From JBGSKY01 sp041740995 (GTDB taxonomy: Bacteria > Planctomycetota > Planctomycetia > Pirellulales > Pirellulaceae), in NCBI GenBank assembly GCA_041740995.1, contig JBGSKY010000251.1:1-6653 (forward strand): DNA of 6,653 bases, given 5' to 3'. The first letter of the stretch is position 1; each line of letters starts with the position of its first letter. The notes under the pieces were generated by a model that made no database searches, was not told the DNA's origin, and worked only from the letters and a program-made list of their open reading frames with translations. This document shows, piece after piece, positions 1 through 6,466 of this stretch. A program made the position numbers and the translations under genes.

Positions 1-2513
1 TCGACTTTATCGCCCATCAGCACACGGAACATCTCATCAGCAGCACCAGCGTCGTGCAAGGTGACTTTGATCATCGATCGATTTCTTGGGTCAAGCGTCG
101 TTTCACGCAACTCTTCTGGGTTCATTTCACCCAACCCTTTGAAGCGAGTGATTTGCAAACCACGCTCGCCCGCTTGTCGAATCGTCGGCAACAATTCACG
201 CAAGTCAGCGATGCCTGTTTCGTTGTCTTCGCGAGCCACTAGGAAACGCGACTCCGTACTGCCGGTTTTTTCTCGAGGAATCAAATCGGAAAGCGCATAA
301 CCCATCGTCGCTAGCTCTTTCAAACCGGCGTTGATCGTTCGAACTTCAAACAGCTCGATCACGTGATAATGAGGCACTTCGGTTTCTGGCTTGTCGGATA
401 AATCGTCCGGACTTAGACTTGGATCGGCGGTTGCTGATGAATTGTCTTCGTCAACAATGTCCGCCGCGGTGTCGAGCAAATTTCGCGAGCTGAGGAAATC
501 GTCAAGCTGGTCACGGGTGACGAACCAGTGATCTTCGACGCCGAGATCCAAGTGGAATATCGGCAAGCGATTGGAGTCTTTCTCCATTCGCTGAGCATGA
601 ACTTTCAGTGGAATACCGCGACGCTCCAGCGACAGCAGGCCGTCTTCCATACCCGCCAGGATCTGACACAACTTGCGCATGTCGTCGCCTGATATGCGGC
701 GTTTGCTTTCATCGATAAAGGTCGAATCAGCGAGCCCCTTTTCAAGTAGCTGCGATTTCATTTCCTCTTCGGTTTGCACATAGTATCGTTCGCGTTTGCC
801 TCGGACCACTCGGAACAGCGGCGGCTGCGCGACGTAAACGTGACCGCCGGCAACAAGCTGATACATCTGGCGATAGAAGAAGCAGAGCAGCAACGTTCGA
901 ATGTGTGAACCATCGACGTCGGCGTCAGTCATGATGATGATGCGGTTGTAACGTCGTTTGGCCGTGTCCTGATCCATGCCGATACCACTGCCGATCGCTT
1001 GGATCATGCTGAGCACTTCTTCATTGGCTAAAACCTTATCGTCGCGGCTTTTGTAGGCGTTGATAATTTTACCGCGCAGAGGCAGGACCGCTTGGGTTTC
1101 GCGGAAGCGTCCACCTTCGGCTGAACCACCAGCCGAATCACCTTCCACTAGGTACAGCTCGCACTCTTCCATCTTGTTGCTGATGCAGTCGCGGAGTTTG
1201 CCGGGCAAACCACCACCGCCGAGAACGTCCTTGCGTTTGCGGAGCGCATCCTTGGCTTTCTTGGCCGCTTCGCGTGCTTCGGCAGCCAGCATTCCTTTTT
1301 TCAGCATCAATTTGGCGGTTTTTGGATTCTCCTCCATGTACTTCGCCAAACCTTCGCCGACGACCGTGTTGACCAGCCCTTCGATCTCGCTGTTACCTAG
1401 CTTCGTTTTCGTCTGGCCTTCAAATTGTGGTTGGCCAACCTTCATGCTAATGACCGTCGTCAGGCCTTCGCGGAAATCTTCGCCGGTCGGGACAATGTCT
1501 TTGAAGACGTTTTCTTTCTTGCCGTACGTGTTCATCGTTCGTGTCAGTGCCGCCCGAAATCCGCTGACGTGCGTTCCACCTTCGATCGTATGAATATTGT
1601 TTACGTACGATTGCAAGTTTTCGGTGTACTCGGTGCTGTATTGAAACGCGATCTGATAGCTCGCATCGTCACGTTTGCCTTCGATCAAGATCACATCGTT
1701 GTGAATCACGTCGCTGGCACGGTTAAGATGTTCGACAAATTCGATGATGCCGCGTTCGTAACAGTAATCGTCGCTTTGTTTGGTTCGATCGTCGCGGACT
1801 TTGATGCGGACGCCGCTGTTGAGGAAGGCTAATTCCTGCAAACGTTTGGCAAGCACCTCGTAAGTGAATTTCGTATTGGGAAAAATCTGGCTGTCCGGCT
1901 TGAACGTAGTCTTCGTGCCGCGTTTGTTCGTTGCACCCGACTCGTGAACCGGCGCCGCTGGAACGCCTCGTTCGTAAGATTGGGTGTACAGCCGACCGTT
2001 GCGATGGACTTCGACCTCGCACCATTGCGATAGAAAATTGACGACGGTAACGCCAACGCCGTGAAGTCCGCCAGATGTCTGATAGGCTTTCTTTTCGAAT
2101 TTCCCGCCGAACTTTAGGACCGTCATAACACCTTCGAGCGTGCTGACTTCGCGTTGCAGCAGTTCGGAAAGCTGGCTGTGACGCTCGATCGGAATCCCGC
2201 GGCCATCATCTTCGACGGTAACCGAAGCGTCAGCATTGATGATGACAGTCACCGCTTTGGCATGGCCGGCCATCGCTTCGTCGATCGAGTTATCGACCAC
2301 TTCGTAGACCAAATGGTGCAGCCCCTTGAGCGTTGTGTCGCCGATGTACATCCCCGGTCGCTCGCGGACGTGTTCAAGGTCGCTGAGGTGCTTCAAGTCA
2401 TCGGAGTTGTAATCGCCTTTGTCGAAGTGGATATCGTCGGGCGTGCCACCTCCACCGCCATCGGTCGCAAAGGAGAGAAGGGCTGGTTCGAATCGGCGAC
2501 TTGATAGATTCAT
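1..2513 (-). CDS. gyrB: DNA gyrase subunit B, C-terminus cut by window edge
   Basis: ATPase subunit of the A2B2 type II topoisomerase that introduces negative supercoils into DNA in the cytoplasm. I translated 837 uninterrupted codons. The GHKL ATPase domain (about residues 40-250) has VYEVVDNSIDEA with the catalytic-base Glu71 and Asn75, EDDGRGIP with Asp102 and Arg105, and SGGLHGVGV (147-155). Arg171 and Thr200 align with E. coli Arg136 and Thr165 of the aminocoumarin pocket. The transducer domain has the ATP-contacting QTK loop (Lys369). The TOPRIM domain has EGDSAGG (Glu457) and MTDADVDGSHIRT (Asp530, 532, 534). An insert of roughly 150 residues (about 585-735) separates TOPRIM from the C-terminal RFKGLGEMNPEELRETT motif, as in proteobacterial GyrB; it includes an acidic, probably flexible stretch (687-713). 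The frame leaves the window at MGDKV, about 20 residues before the usual end. ATG 2513 gives a 40-residue lead with a Gly5 run before the conserved domain; no Shine-Dalgarno is visible, so the exact start is uncertain. GyrB is favoured over ParE by the overall match, including the insert. Confidence 0.97.
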   Translation of the reverse strand, partial: MNLSSRRFEPALLSFATDGGGGGTPDDIHFDKGDYNSDDLKHLSDLEHVRERPGMYIGDTTLKGLHHLVYEVVDNSIDEAMAGHAKAVTVIINADASVTVEDDGRGIPIERHSQLSELLQREVSTLEGVMTVLKFGGKFEKKAYQTSGGLHGVGVTVVNFLSQWCEVEVHRNGRLYTQSYERGVPAAPVHESGATNKRGTKTTFKPDSQIFPNTKFTYEVLAKRLQELAFLNSGVRIKVRDDRTKQSDDYCYERGIIEFVEHLNRASDVIHNDVILIEGKRDDASYQIAFQYSTEYTENLQSYVNNIHTIEGGTHVSGFRAALTRTMNTYGKKENVFKDIVPTGEDFREGLTTVISMKVGQPQFEGQTKTKLGNSEIEGLVNTVVGEGLAKYMEENPKTAKLMLKKGMLAAEAREAAKKAKDALRKRKDVLGGGGLPGKLRDCISNKMEECELYLVEGDSAGGSAEGGRFRETQAVLPLRGKIINAYKSRDDKVLANEEVLSMIQAIGSGIGMDQDTAKRRYNRIIIMTDADVDGSHIRTLLLCFFYRQMYQLVAGGHVYVAQPPLFRVVRGKRERYYVQTEEEMKSQLLEKGLADSTFIDESKRRISGDDMRKLCQILAGMEDGLLSLERRGIPLKVHAQRMEKDSNRLPIFHLDLGVEDHWFVTRDQLDDFLSSRNLLDTAADIVDEDNSSATADPSLSPDDLSDKPETEVPHYHVIELFEVRTINAGLKELATMGYALSDLIPREKTGSTESRFLVAREDNETGIADLRELLPTIRQAGERGLQITRFKGLGEMNPEELRETTLDPRNRSMIKVTLHDAGAADEMFRVLMGDKV

Positions 2514-2584
2514 TCGATGCAATCGTGAACGGTTTGGGGAAAAGCTGGGAAAGCGATGCCAAGTTCGGCATGCCCAAGGGCCTA

Positions 2585-2639
2585 TCCGAAAAGGGGGCCG
2601 ACCCTCTTGGCGACTCGAAAGGGTCGCCCCCTTTTCGGA
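2585..2639. repeat. Long imperfect inverted repeat (hairpin) upstream of gyrB
   Basis: The left arm (2585-2605, beginning TCCGAAAAGGGGG) pairs with the right arm (2620-2639, ending CCCCCTTTTCGGA) over 20 base pairs, with one bulged C at 2598 and a 14-base loop (2606-2619). It starts 72 bases upstream of the gyrB ATG. No T-tract follows on either strand and both neighbouring genes point away from it, so it is not a classical intrinsic terminator. It may be a structured gyrB leader, a cruciform-forming site or a dispersed REP-like palindrome; the sequence alone cannot decide. The pairing itself is certain. Confidence 0.9.
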
Positions 2640-2826
2640 CAGACTCTAAATCCCTACGTGGCTGGAACTTCCGGCAGGAAGCCGACACGCGAATTTACAG
2701 CCCTAAATATAGCCAATTTTCGCACTTTGCCCCAGGTGACTTGGCTCTATTCGCGCCCCGAAGAGTCGCTTTTTTCCGACTTTGTCGGCTGTATCGATCA
2801 TTCCGCGTTTTTTGAGCGAACTTTCT

Positions 2827-2855
2827 TTGACGGTTCTGCCGATATGTCGTTTAGT
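2827..2855 (+). promoter_or_regulatory. Candidate sigma70-type promoter for the BBP7 gene
   Basis: TTGACG (2827-2832) matches the -35 consensus at five of six positions. It is followed by a 17-base spacer and TTTAGT (2850-2855), which matches the -10 consensus at four of six. Transcription would start near 2862 and leave a leader of about 175 bases before ATG 3036. The spacing is ideal but the -10 box is weak and the leader long, so this is only a candidate. Confidence 0.3.
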
Positions 2856-3023
2856 TCGGAATATTCCGCCGCGGACTAGCGACCCTTTAACCGGTCGGGA
2901 GGCGCGTAAACGGGAATTTTCGGATGCTTTTGCCACCGATTCGCTGCCTGTGCGGCTGCAATCATGGGGGGTGGCCAATGGAAGCGAAATACATCGCGAA
3001 TTGTGCCGGTACTGCATGCCGCT

Positions 3024-3027
3024 GGAG
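3024..3027 (+). promoter_or_regulatory. Ribosome-binding site that decides the BBP7 gene start
   Basis: GGAG lies 8 bases before ATG 3036, a good Shine-Dalgarno position. It supports ATG 3036 over the in-frame upstream ATG at 2964, which would put 24 hydrophilic residues in front of an otherwise standard signal peptide. Confidence 0.65.
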
Positions 3028-3035
3028 ATAGATCG

Positions 3036-4685
3036 ATGACGTTGTTCTGCGGTTCAAAAAGAAAATTATCGTTGGGTTTAGCTTTCCTATCCTGTGCGAG
3101 CACAGCGATGGCGGCAGGCCCATTCAAGCCTGCGAGCTACGGTCAGCTTAAGGAATCCGCTAGCGAATCCGAGCAGTCCTCGCAAATGGGCTACTCGATG
3201 CCGTCAGGCCCCATGATGTACGGCTCGCCCGAATACGCCATGGCCGCTGGACCAATGCCTGGTGGGATGATGCCCGGCGGACAGATGCCCGGTGGACAGA
3301 TGCCCGGTGGACCAATGGGCGGGATGCCTATGATGAACATGCCCGGCGGTGTCGGCGGTCCAATGATTCCAGGCTCCCCAATGGGTGGAATGCCGATGGG
3401 ACCAGGCGGACCAATGTCGATGGCCAGTATGCAAATGGGCCCCGAAATGTTCCCTGGACAATACATGGAAGCCAGCACGCAAGGCGAATATGTCTATGCC
3501 GATGGCTGCGACACCAGCGGAAGCTGTGGCGGTTGCGGATGCGGCGGCATGGGCTGTGGCGGCTGCGGTTATCAGTTCGGTGACGGGTTGGGTTGCGGTC
3601 CAGTTTGCGGACCTCACGGACGCTGTGTCGGTGATGGCCGAAACTTGAATTACTTGTGCAGCTCGATGACGGGACTGGCAAACCGAGTCCTGATGCGACT
3701 ACTACCTTACGGCGAGGGCGGCGTGGCAACCCAACGCTGGTACGACGTATCGGTCGAAGCGATGGTGCTGCAACGCGACAAAGATGTCCGCGACACAGTG
3801 CTCGCCACTCGAGGAATCGCTGGCCCACCGGCCTTGAGCACCAGTGACGTTTACCTGAATGAATTGCAACCGGGATTGGCGATTCAATTGAACGTGCAAA
3901 CCGGACCGGGTTCAAATCTTGAAGTCGTCTACTTTGGTCTCAATCGCTGGCACGAGAGTGCACGAGCGACCGGAAACAACGACCTGTATAGTGTCTTCAG
4001 CAACTTTGGCCAAACGCCAAATGGTGGCTTCGACGATACTGATAGATCGAGCTTGCAAACCATCGATTACATCTCGACGATCCACAACGGCGAAGTCAAC
4101 TTGCGACGTCGCTGGGTCGAGCCAACTGGCTTCCTTCAAGGCTCGTTCCTGGGTGGCTTGCGATACTTTGACCTCGATGAAAACTTCACTTATCGAACTC
4201 GTGGTGACAACACGAACAGCACCAATGCAAGCCTGCGATTCTCCGATTACAACGTCGAAACTCGCAACCAAATGGTCGGCTTTCAGTTGGGTGCGGACTT
4301 GTGGGTCAACGTTGTTCCAGGCGTGAAGCTCGGCACAGAAGTCAAATCAGGGATCTACGGCAACAACTCGACACAATCAACCTTGCTTAATGGTAACAGC
4401 GTCGTGCTGCTAAACCCGACGGGCATCATCAACGAAGTTGCATCCGATGGCCGCGCCGCTTACCTGACTCAGTGGTCAGTGTCGGCTTGGTATCGACTCT
4501 CATATGCGATCGCGATCAAGTCTTCGTTCCAAATGATGTACGTGGACAACGTTGCCTTGGCAACCGAAAACGTCAACACGGTTCCGCTAGCTCAATTGCC
4601 TGATCGCCTGGCCGCAGTTCGTGTCAACAACGACGGCGAGCTACTCTACACCGGCTATACAATCGGTGCCGAGTACACTTGGTAA
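3036..4685 (+). CDS. BBP7-family outer-membrane beta-barrel protein with Met/Gly/Pro-rich N-terminal tract
   Basis: A predicted secreted outer-membrane protein of 549 residues; the molecular function of the family is unknown. Residues 1-26 form a signal peptide: basic n-region with KRK, hydrophobic core LSLGLAFLSC, and an AMA-A cleavage site after Ala26. Residues 51-144 are a low-complexity tract with 25 Met, rich in Gly and Pro, including four tandem MPGGx units (74-93). Residues 158-208 contain ten Cys, several in CGGCGC-like spacing. The barrel-like part starts near RWYDVSVEAMVLQRD (234-248) and shows the family pattern: alternating polar/hydrophobic strands, FLQGSFLGGLRYFDLDE (366-382), then NQMVGFQLGADLWVNVVPGVKLGTE (411-435). 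It ends in the aromatic AEYTW, typical of outer-membrane barrels. The gene stands alone, with its own start signals and terminator. The family call rests on remembered motif patterns and is good; the metal-binding look of the N-terminal part is only a suggestion. Confidence 0.85.
   Translation: MTLFCGSKRKLSLGLAFLSCASTAMAAGPFKPASYGQLKESASESEQSSQMGYSMPSGPMMYGSPEYAMAAGPMPGGMMPGGQMPGGQMPGGPMGGMPMMNMPGGVGGPMIPGSPMGGMPMGPGGPMSMASMQMGPEMFPGQYMEASTQGEYVYADGCDTSGSCGGCGCGGMGCGGCGYQFGDGLGCGPVCGPHGRCVGDGRNLNYLCSSMTGLANRVLMRLLPYGEGGVATQRWYDVSVEAMVLQRDKDVRDTVLATRGIAGPPALSTSDVYLNELQPGLAIQLNVQTGPGSNLEVVYFGLNRWHESARATGNNDLYSVFSNFGQTPNGGFDDTDRSSLQTIDYISTIHNGEVNLRRRWVEPTGFLQGSFLGGLRYFDLDENFTYRTRGDNTNSTNASLRFSDYNVETRNQMVGFQLGADLWVNVVPGVKLGTEVKSGIYGNNSTQSTLLNGNSVVLLNPTGIINEVASDGRAAYLTQWSVSAWYRLSYAIAIKSSFQMMYVDNVALATENVNTVPLAQLPDRLAAVRVNNDGELLYTGYTIGAEYTW
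3255..3314 (+). repeat. 15-base tandem repeat inside the BBP7 gene (4 units)
   Basis: Four consecutive 15-base units at 3255, 3270, 3285 and 3300 encode MPGGM, MPGGQ, MPGGQ and MPGGP. The second and third units differ at one base (GGC or GGT), and the fourth differs from the third only in its last codon (CAG to CCA). The units are in frame, so gain or loss of a copy would change only the length of the Met-rich tract. Confidence 0.9.
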
Positions 4686-4712
4686 ACGATATCGGACACG
4701 TCTGATCAAAAC

Positions 4713-4750
4713 AAAAAACGCCGAGCGAAGCAATTCACTCGGCGTTTTTT
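4713..4750 (+). terminator. Intrinsic terminator of the BBP7 gene
   Basis: AAAAAACGCCGAG (4713-4725) and CTCGGCGTTTTTT (4738-4750) are perfectly complementary over 13 bases around a 12-base loop. The stem is GC-rich and the right arm ends in six T, 28 bases after the BBP7 stop codon. The A-run on the left arm gives a T-run on the minus strand too, so it could also stop transcription coming from asd, about 430 bases to the right. Confidence 0.92.
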
Positions 4751-4848
4751 CGTTTAGGGGCTGGCACGAAATAACTTCCCGAATTGCACGGCACGTCAAT
4801 CCGAAACTGCGCACTAGTAGTTATTGTCCTACAACCTGCGTTTGGACC

Positions 4849-4869
4849 CCCATGAGCTTGTCTCATGGG
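4849..4869. repeat. Perfect 8-bp hairpin in the spacer
   Basis: CCCATGAG (4849-4856) pairs with CTCATGGG (4862-4869) around the 5-base loop CTTGT. There is no T-tract after it, so it is unlikely to be an intrinsic terminator. It begins the repeat-rich stretch and is followed by GGTGAACCAGTTT, which resembles GGTGAATCAGTTT at 4935-4947. Confidence 0.8.
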
Positions 4870-4919
4870 TGAACCAGTTTCGTAGGCTAACACCATGACT
4901 CTAACCAAAAGACCCCAGC

Positions 4920-4930
4920 GGGTTCATCCC
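4920..4930 (-). repeat. Inverted copy of the GGGATGAACCC core
   Basis: GGGTTCATCCC here is the exact reverse complement of the core at 4979-4989 and 5047-5057. With its flanking bases it forms a small stem CGGG/CCCG (4919-4931) with loop TTCAT. Confidence 0.85.
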
Positions 4931-4969
4931 GTTTGGTGAATCAGTTTGCTTGCAGCGTCAAGGAACTTT

Positions 4970-5003
4970 CGCTCCGGTGGGATGAACCCACACGGGGGCG
5001 GGA
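4970..5003 (+). repeat. 34-base repeat, copy 1
   Basis: It starts CGCTCCGGTGGGATGAA and ends CGGGGGCGGGA. The inner stem GTGGG/CCCAC (4977-4981 with 4987-4991) carries an ATGAA loop, and an outer CCG/CGG pairing is offset by one base. It differs from copy 2 at a single base (A4992 against G5060). Confidence 0.9.
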
Positions 5004-5037
5004 TGCGCGAATGCGTCCAGCTTAGCCGACGAAACTG

Positions 5038-5071
5038 CGCTCCGGTGGGATGAACCCACGCGGGGGCGGGA
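5038..5071 (+). repeat. 34-base repeat, copy 2, within an inverted-repeat-bounded segment
   Basis: 33 of 34 bases match copy 1, and 34 unrelated bases separate the two copies. This copy lies inside a segment bounded by AAACTGCGC (5032-5040) and its inverse GCGCAGTTT (5106-5114). CGCTCCG (5038-5044) can also pair with CGGAGCG (5092-5098). GCGTCCAG (5013-5020) is inverted as CTGGACGC (5081-5088). The copy therefore sits in a region able to fold extensively. Confidence 0.9.
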
Positions 5072-5180
5072 AAGATGCCACTGGACGCTTTCGGAGCGTT
5101 GAACGGCGCAGTTTTGATCTGCTATTAAACAGCGAAACACGGCAGTTAACTTAGGACAATGCGATACGGACAACGCGGCA

Positions 5181-6299
5181 TTACTCCGTCAGAATGCAGA
5201 CCATGCGGCGAAGCGGTTCGGCGGCACCCCACAGCAATTGGTCGCCGACTGTAAATGCGGTCAAGAAACGTCCCGAAGTATCCAGGTCAAGCTTCCGCAA
5301 GCGACCTACCGGAACCTCCAAAGTACCGCTGACTTTGGTCGGTGTTAAATGCTGCAACGAATCGGTCTTTGTGTTAGGAACTACTTTGACCCAATCGTTG
5401 GCCGCTGCCAGCATCGCGTTGATCTCGTCCAGCGGCAAATCTTGCTTGAGCCGAATCGTTAGGCCTTGGCTGTGGCAGCGCATCGCTCCTATTCGAACAC
5501 AGACTCCGTCGACGCCGATCGTATTTGGCACCTTGCCTAAGATCTTGTTCGTCTCGACACGGGCCTTCCACTCCTCGCGGCTCTGACCATTGCCCAAGTC
5601 GGAATCGATCCACGGAATGAGCGAGCCAGCCAACGGGACCAAAAAATTGTCGGTCGCAATCTGGTCGCTGCGAAGATGTTCTGTGACGCTGCGATCGATC
5701 TCTAGGATTGCTGCCGACGGATCAGCTTGCAAATGCTCAACGCTGCTGGAGATACTCGCCATTTGGGTCAGCAGCTCGCGCATGTTCTTGGCACCCGCCC
5801 CCGAGGCAGCTTGATACGTCATGCTAGTAATCCATTCGATCGCGTCAGCCTTGAACAGCCCATGTAACGCCATCAACATCAACGAAACTGTACAATTCCC
5901 GCCAACGAAAGTTTGAACGCCTTTTGTCAAAGCATCACGAATGAGTTGGTCGTTGACCGGATCCAAGATGATCACTGCATCGTCTTGCATTCGCAGCGTT
6001 GAAGCGGCGTCGATCCAGGCACCTTTCCAACCGACTTTTTTGAGCGCCGGATAGATCGATTTGGTGTATTCGCCTCCTTGGCACGAGACGATTGCGTCCA
6101 TCGACCGCAACGCATCTATCGCATTGGCATCGATCAGCGTGCCCGTCGCTTGACCGTCAATCAGCGGGCCTTGCTGGCCAGCGGCAGAGGTCGAAAAAAA
6201 AGTCGACTCGAACCGCTGGAAATCGTTTTCCGTTTGCATGCGTTGCATCAGGACTGATCCGACCATGCCACGCCAACCAACAAATCCAATTTTTTTCAC
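5181..6299 (-). CDS. asd: Aspartate-semialdehyde dehydrogenase
   Basis: Makes L-aspartate 4-semialdehyde from L-aspartyl 4-phosphate with NADPH in the cytoplasm, the branch point to diaminopimelate/lysine, threonine and methionine. The product has 372 residues (E. coli Asd 367) and is colinear with the E. coli enzyme throughout. The NADP-binding start is KKIGFVGWRGMVGSVLMQR (GxxGxxG, 8-14). The nucleophile Cys136 lies in FVGGNCTVSLML, followed by TYQAASGAGAKNMRELL with Gln163 and AGSLIPWID...GQSREEWK (224-245). VCVRIGAMRCHSQ carries Arg269 and the acid-base His276. The C-terminus is TAFTVGDQLLWGAAEPLRRM. The start is GTG at 6299, which fits the family N-terminus exactly; no clear Shine-Dalgarno precedes it. 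It converges on the BBP7 gene. The resemblance is to the long gammaproteobacterial-type Asd rather than the shorter Gram-positive type. Function is secure. Confidence 0.97.
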   Translation of the reverse strand: MKKIGFVGWRGMVGSVLMQRMQTENDFQRFESTFFSTSAAGQQGPLIDGQATGTLIDANAIDALRSMDAIVSCQGGEYTKSIYPALKKVGWKGAWIDAASTLRMQDDAVIILDPVNDQLIRDALTKGVQTFVGGNCTVSLMLMALHGLFKADAIEWITSMTYQAASGAGAKNMRELLTQMASISSSVEHLQADPSAAILEIDRSVTEHLRSDQIATDNFLVPLAGSLIPWIDSDLGNGQSREEWKARVETNKILGKVPNTIGVDGVCVRIGAMRCHSQGLTIRLKQDLPLDEINAMLAAANDWVKVVPNTKTDSLQHLTPTKVSGTLEVPVGRLRKLDLDTSGRFLTAFTVGDQLLWGAAEPLRRMVCILTE

Positions 6300-6466
6300 G
6301 AGTGACTCAAAGCGATAATAATTTGAAGGAATTCAAGGCCGCTTCCGGGCGACCGATCTGGCCAAGTCGGGCTTGCCGTTTTAGCGTTGCCAGCTTAGTC
6401 GCTGCGCCGCTCTCGTCCAGCCACTCACCACAGAAACAGAGCGCAGGGAAGGCTTTCAAATCAACC
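6300..6466. other. Gap between asd and the upstream gene; doubtful 66-codon frame
   Basis: A minus-strand ATG frame from 6507 to the stop at 6307 (66 codons, starting MSLSNGACPADQ) covers this gap. It overlaps the end of the upstream frame by 41 bases and stops 7 bases before the asd GTG. Its product includes FPALCFCGEWLDESG and a basic C-terminal part; I recognise no family. Spacing before asd would suit translational coupling, but it has no clear ribosome-binding site. It could be a small gene, the out-of-frame tail of the upstream gene, or chance. The gap also contains the palindrome TTGAAGGAATTCAA (6323-6336) and, on the minus strand, TATTAT (6320-6315), a possible asd -10 box. Confidence 0.4.

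Larger units (their letters stand above)
2514..3035. other. Divergent intergenic region between gyrB and the BBP7 gene
   Basis: About 520 bases without a convincing gene; the short open frames here overlap each other on both strands and lack family features. From left to right it holds the gyrB-proximal hairpin (2585-2639), a small 5-bp stem around 2668-2681, an AT-richer patch (2695-2720) with TATATT on the minus strand (2711-2706) that could be a gyrB -10 box though no good -35 accompanies it, a 5-bp stem CCGAC/GTCGG at 2776-2788, a candidate promoter facing the BBP7 gene (2827-2855) and a ribosome-binding site (3024-3027). Both flanking genes are transcribed outward, so their promoters must lie here. 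Confidence 0.8.
4751..5180. other. Convergent intergenic spacer rich in hairpin repeats
   Basis: Some 430 bases between the BBP7 terminator and the asd stop codon. The short open frames here are repeat-derived or overlap palindromes, and none looks like a protein. The stretch holds a perfect 8-bp hairpin (4849-4869), three copies of an 11-base core GGGATGAACCC (one inverted, 4920-4930), a 34-base direct repeat pair, and CGAAACTGCGC-type boundary sequences at 4802-4812 and 5030-5040 with the inverse GCGCAGTTT at 5106-5114. No T-tailed terminator for asd is visible here. Confidence 0.8.

Noticed and set aside
1060..1593. 177-codon open frame on the plus strand
   Set aside because: It is fully antisense to the conserved TOPRIM/transducer part of gyrB, and its Ser/Pro/Arg-rich product has no family features; it is a shadow of gyrB codon bias.
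2585..2639. Hairpin as an intrinsic terminator
   Set aside because: No T-tract follows on either strand, and both neighbouring genes are transcribed away from it.
2398..2688. 96-codon minus-strand open frame across the gyrB start and hairpin
   Set aside because: It overlaps the gyrB N-terminus out of frame, and its Arg/Trp-rich end is the out-of-frame reading of the gyrB Gly run.
2964..3035. 24-codon upstream extension of the BBP7 protein
   Set aside because: It would bury the signal peptide behind hydrophilic residues; ATG 3036 has a GGAG ribosome-binding site and gives a standard signal peptide.
3204..3915. Minus-strand open frames of 95, 137 and 195 codons opposite the BBP7 gene
   Set aside because: Their His/Arg- or Pro/Ile/Gly-rich repeats are the mirror of the Met/Gly/Pro and Cys/Gly codons of the real gene.
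4970..5071. Minimal CRISPR-like array (34-base repeat, 34-base spacer, repeat)
   Set aside because: Only two copies exist, the palindromic core also occurs inverted at 4920-4930, there is no leader or cas gene, and the surroundings hold further nested inverted repeats; a REP/MITE-like repeat fits better.
4958..5173. 71-codon minus-strand open frame
   Set aside because: It runs through the two palindromic repeats and has no protein-family character.
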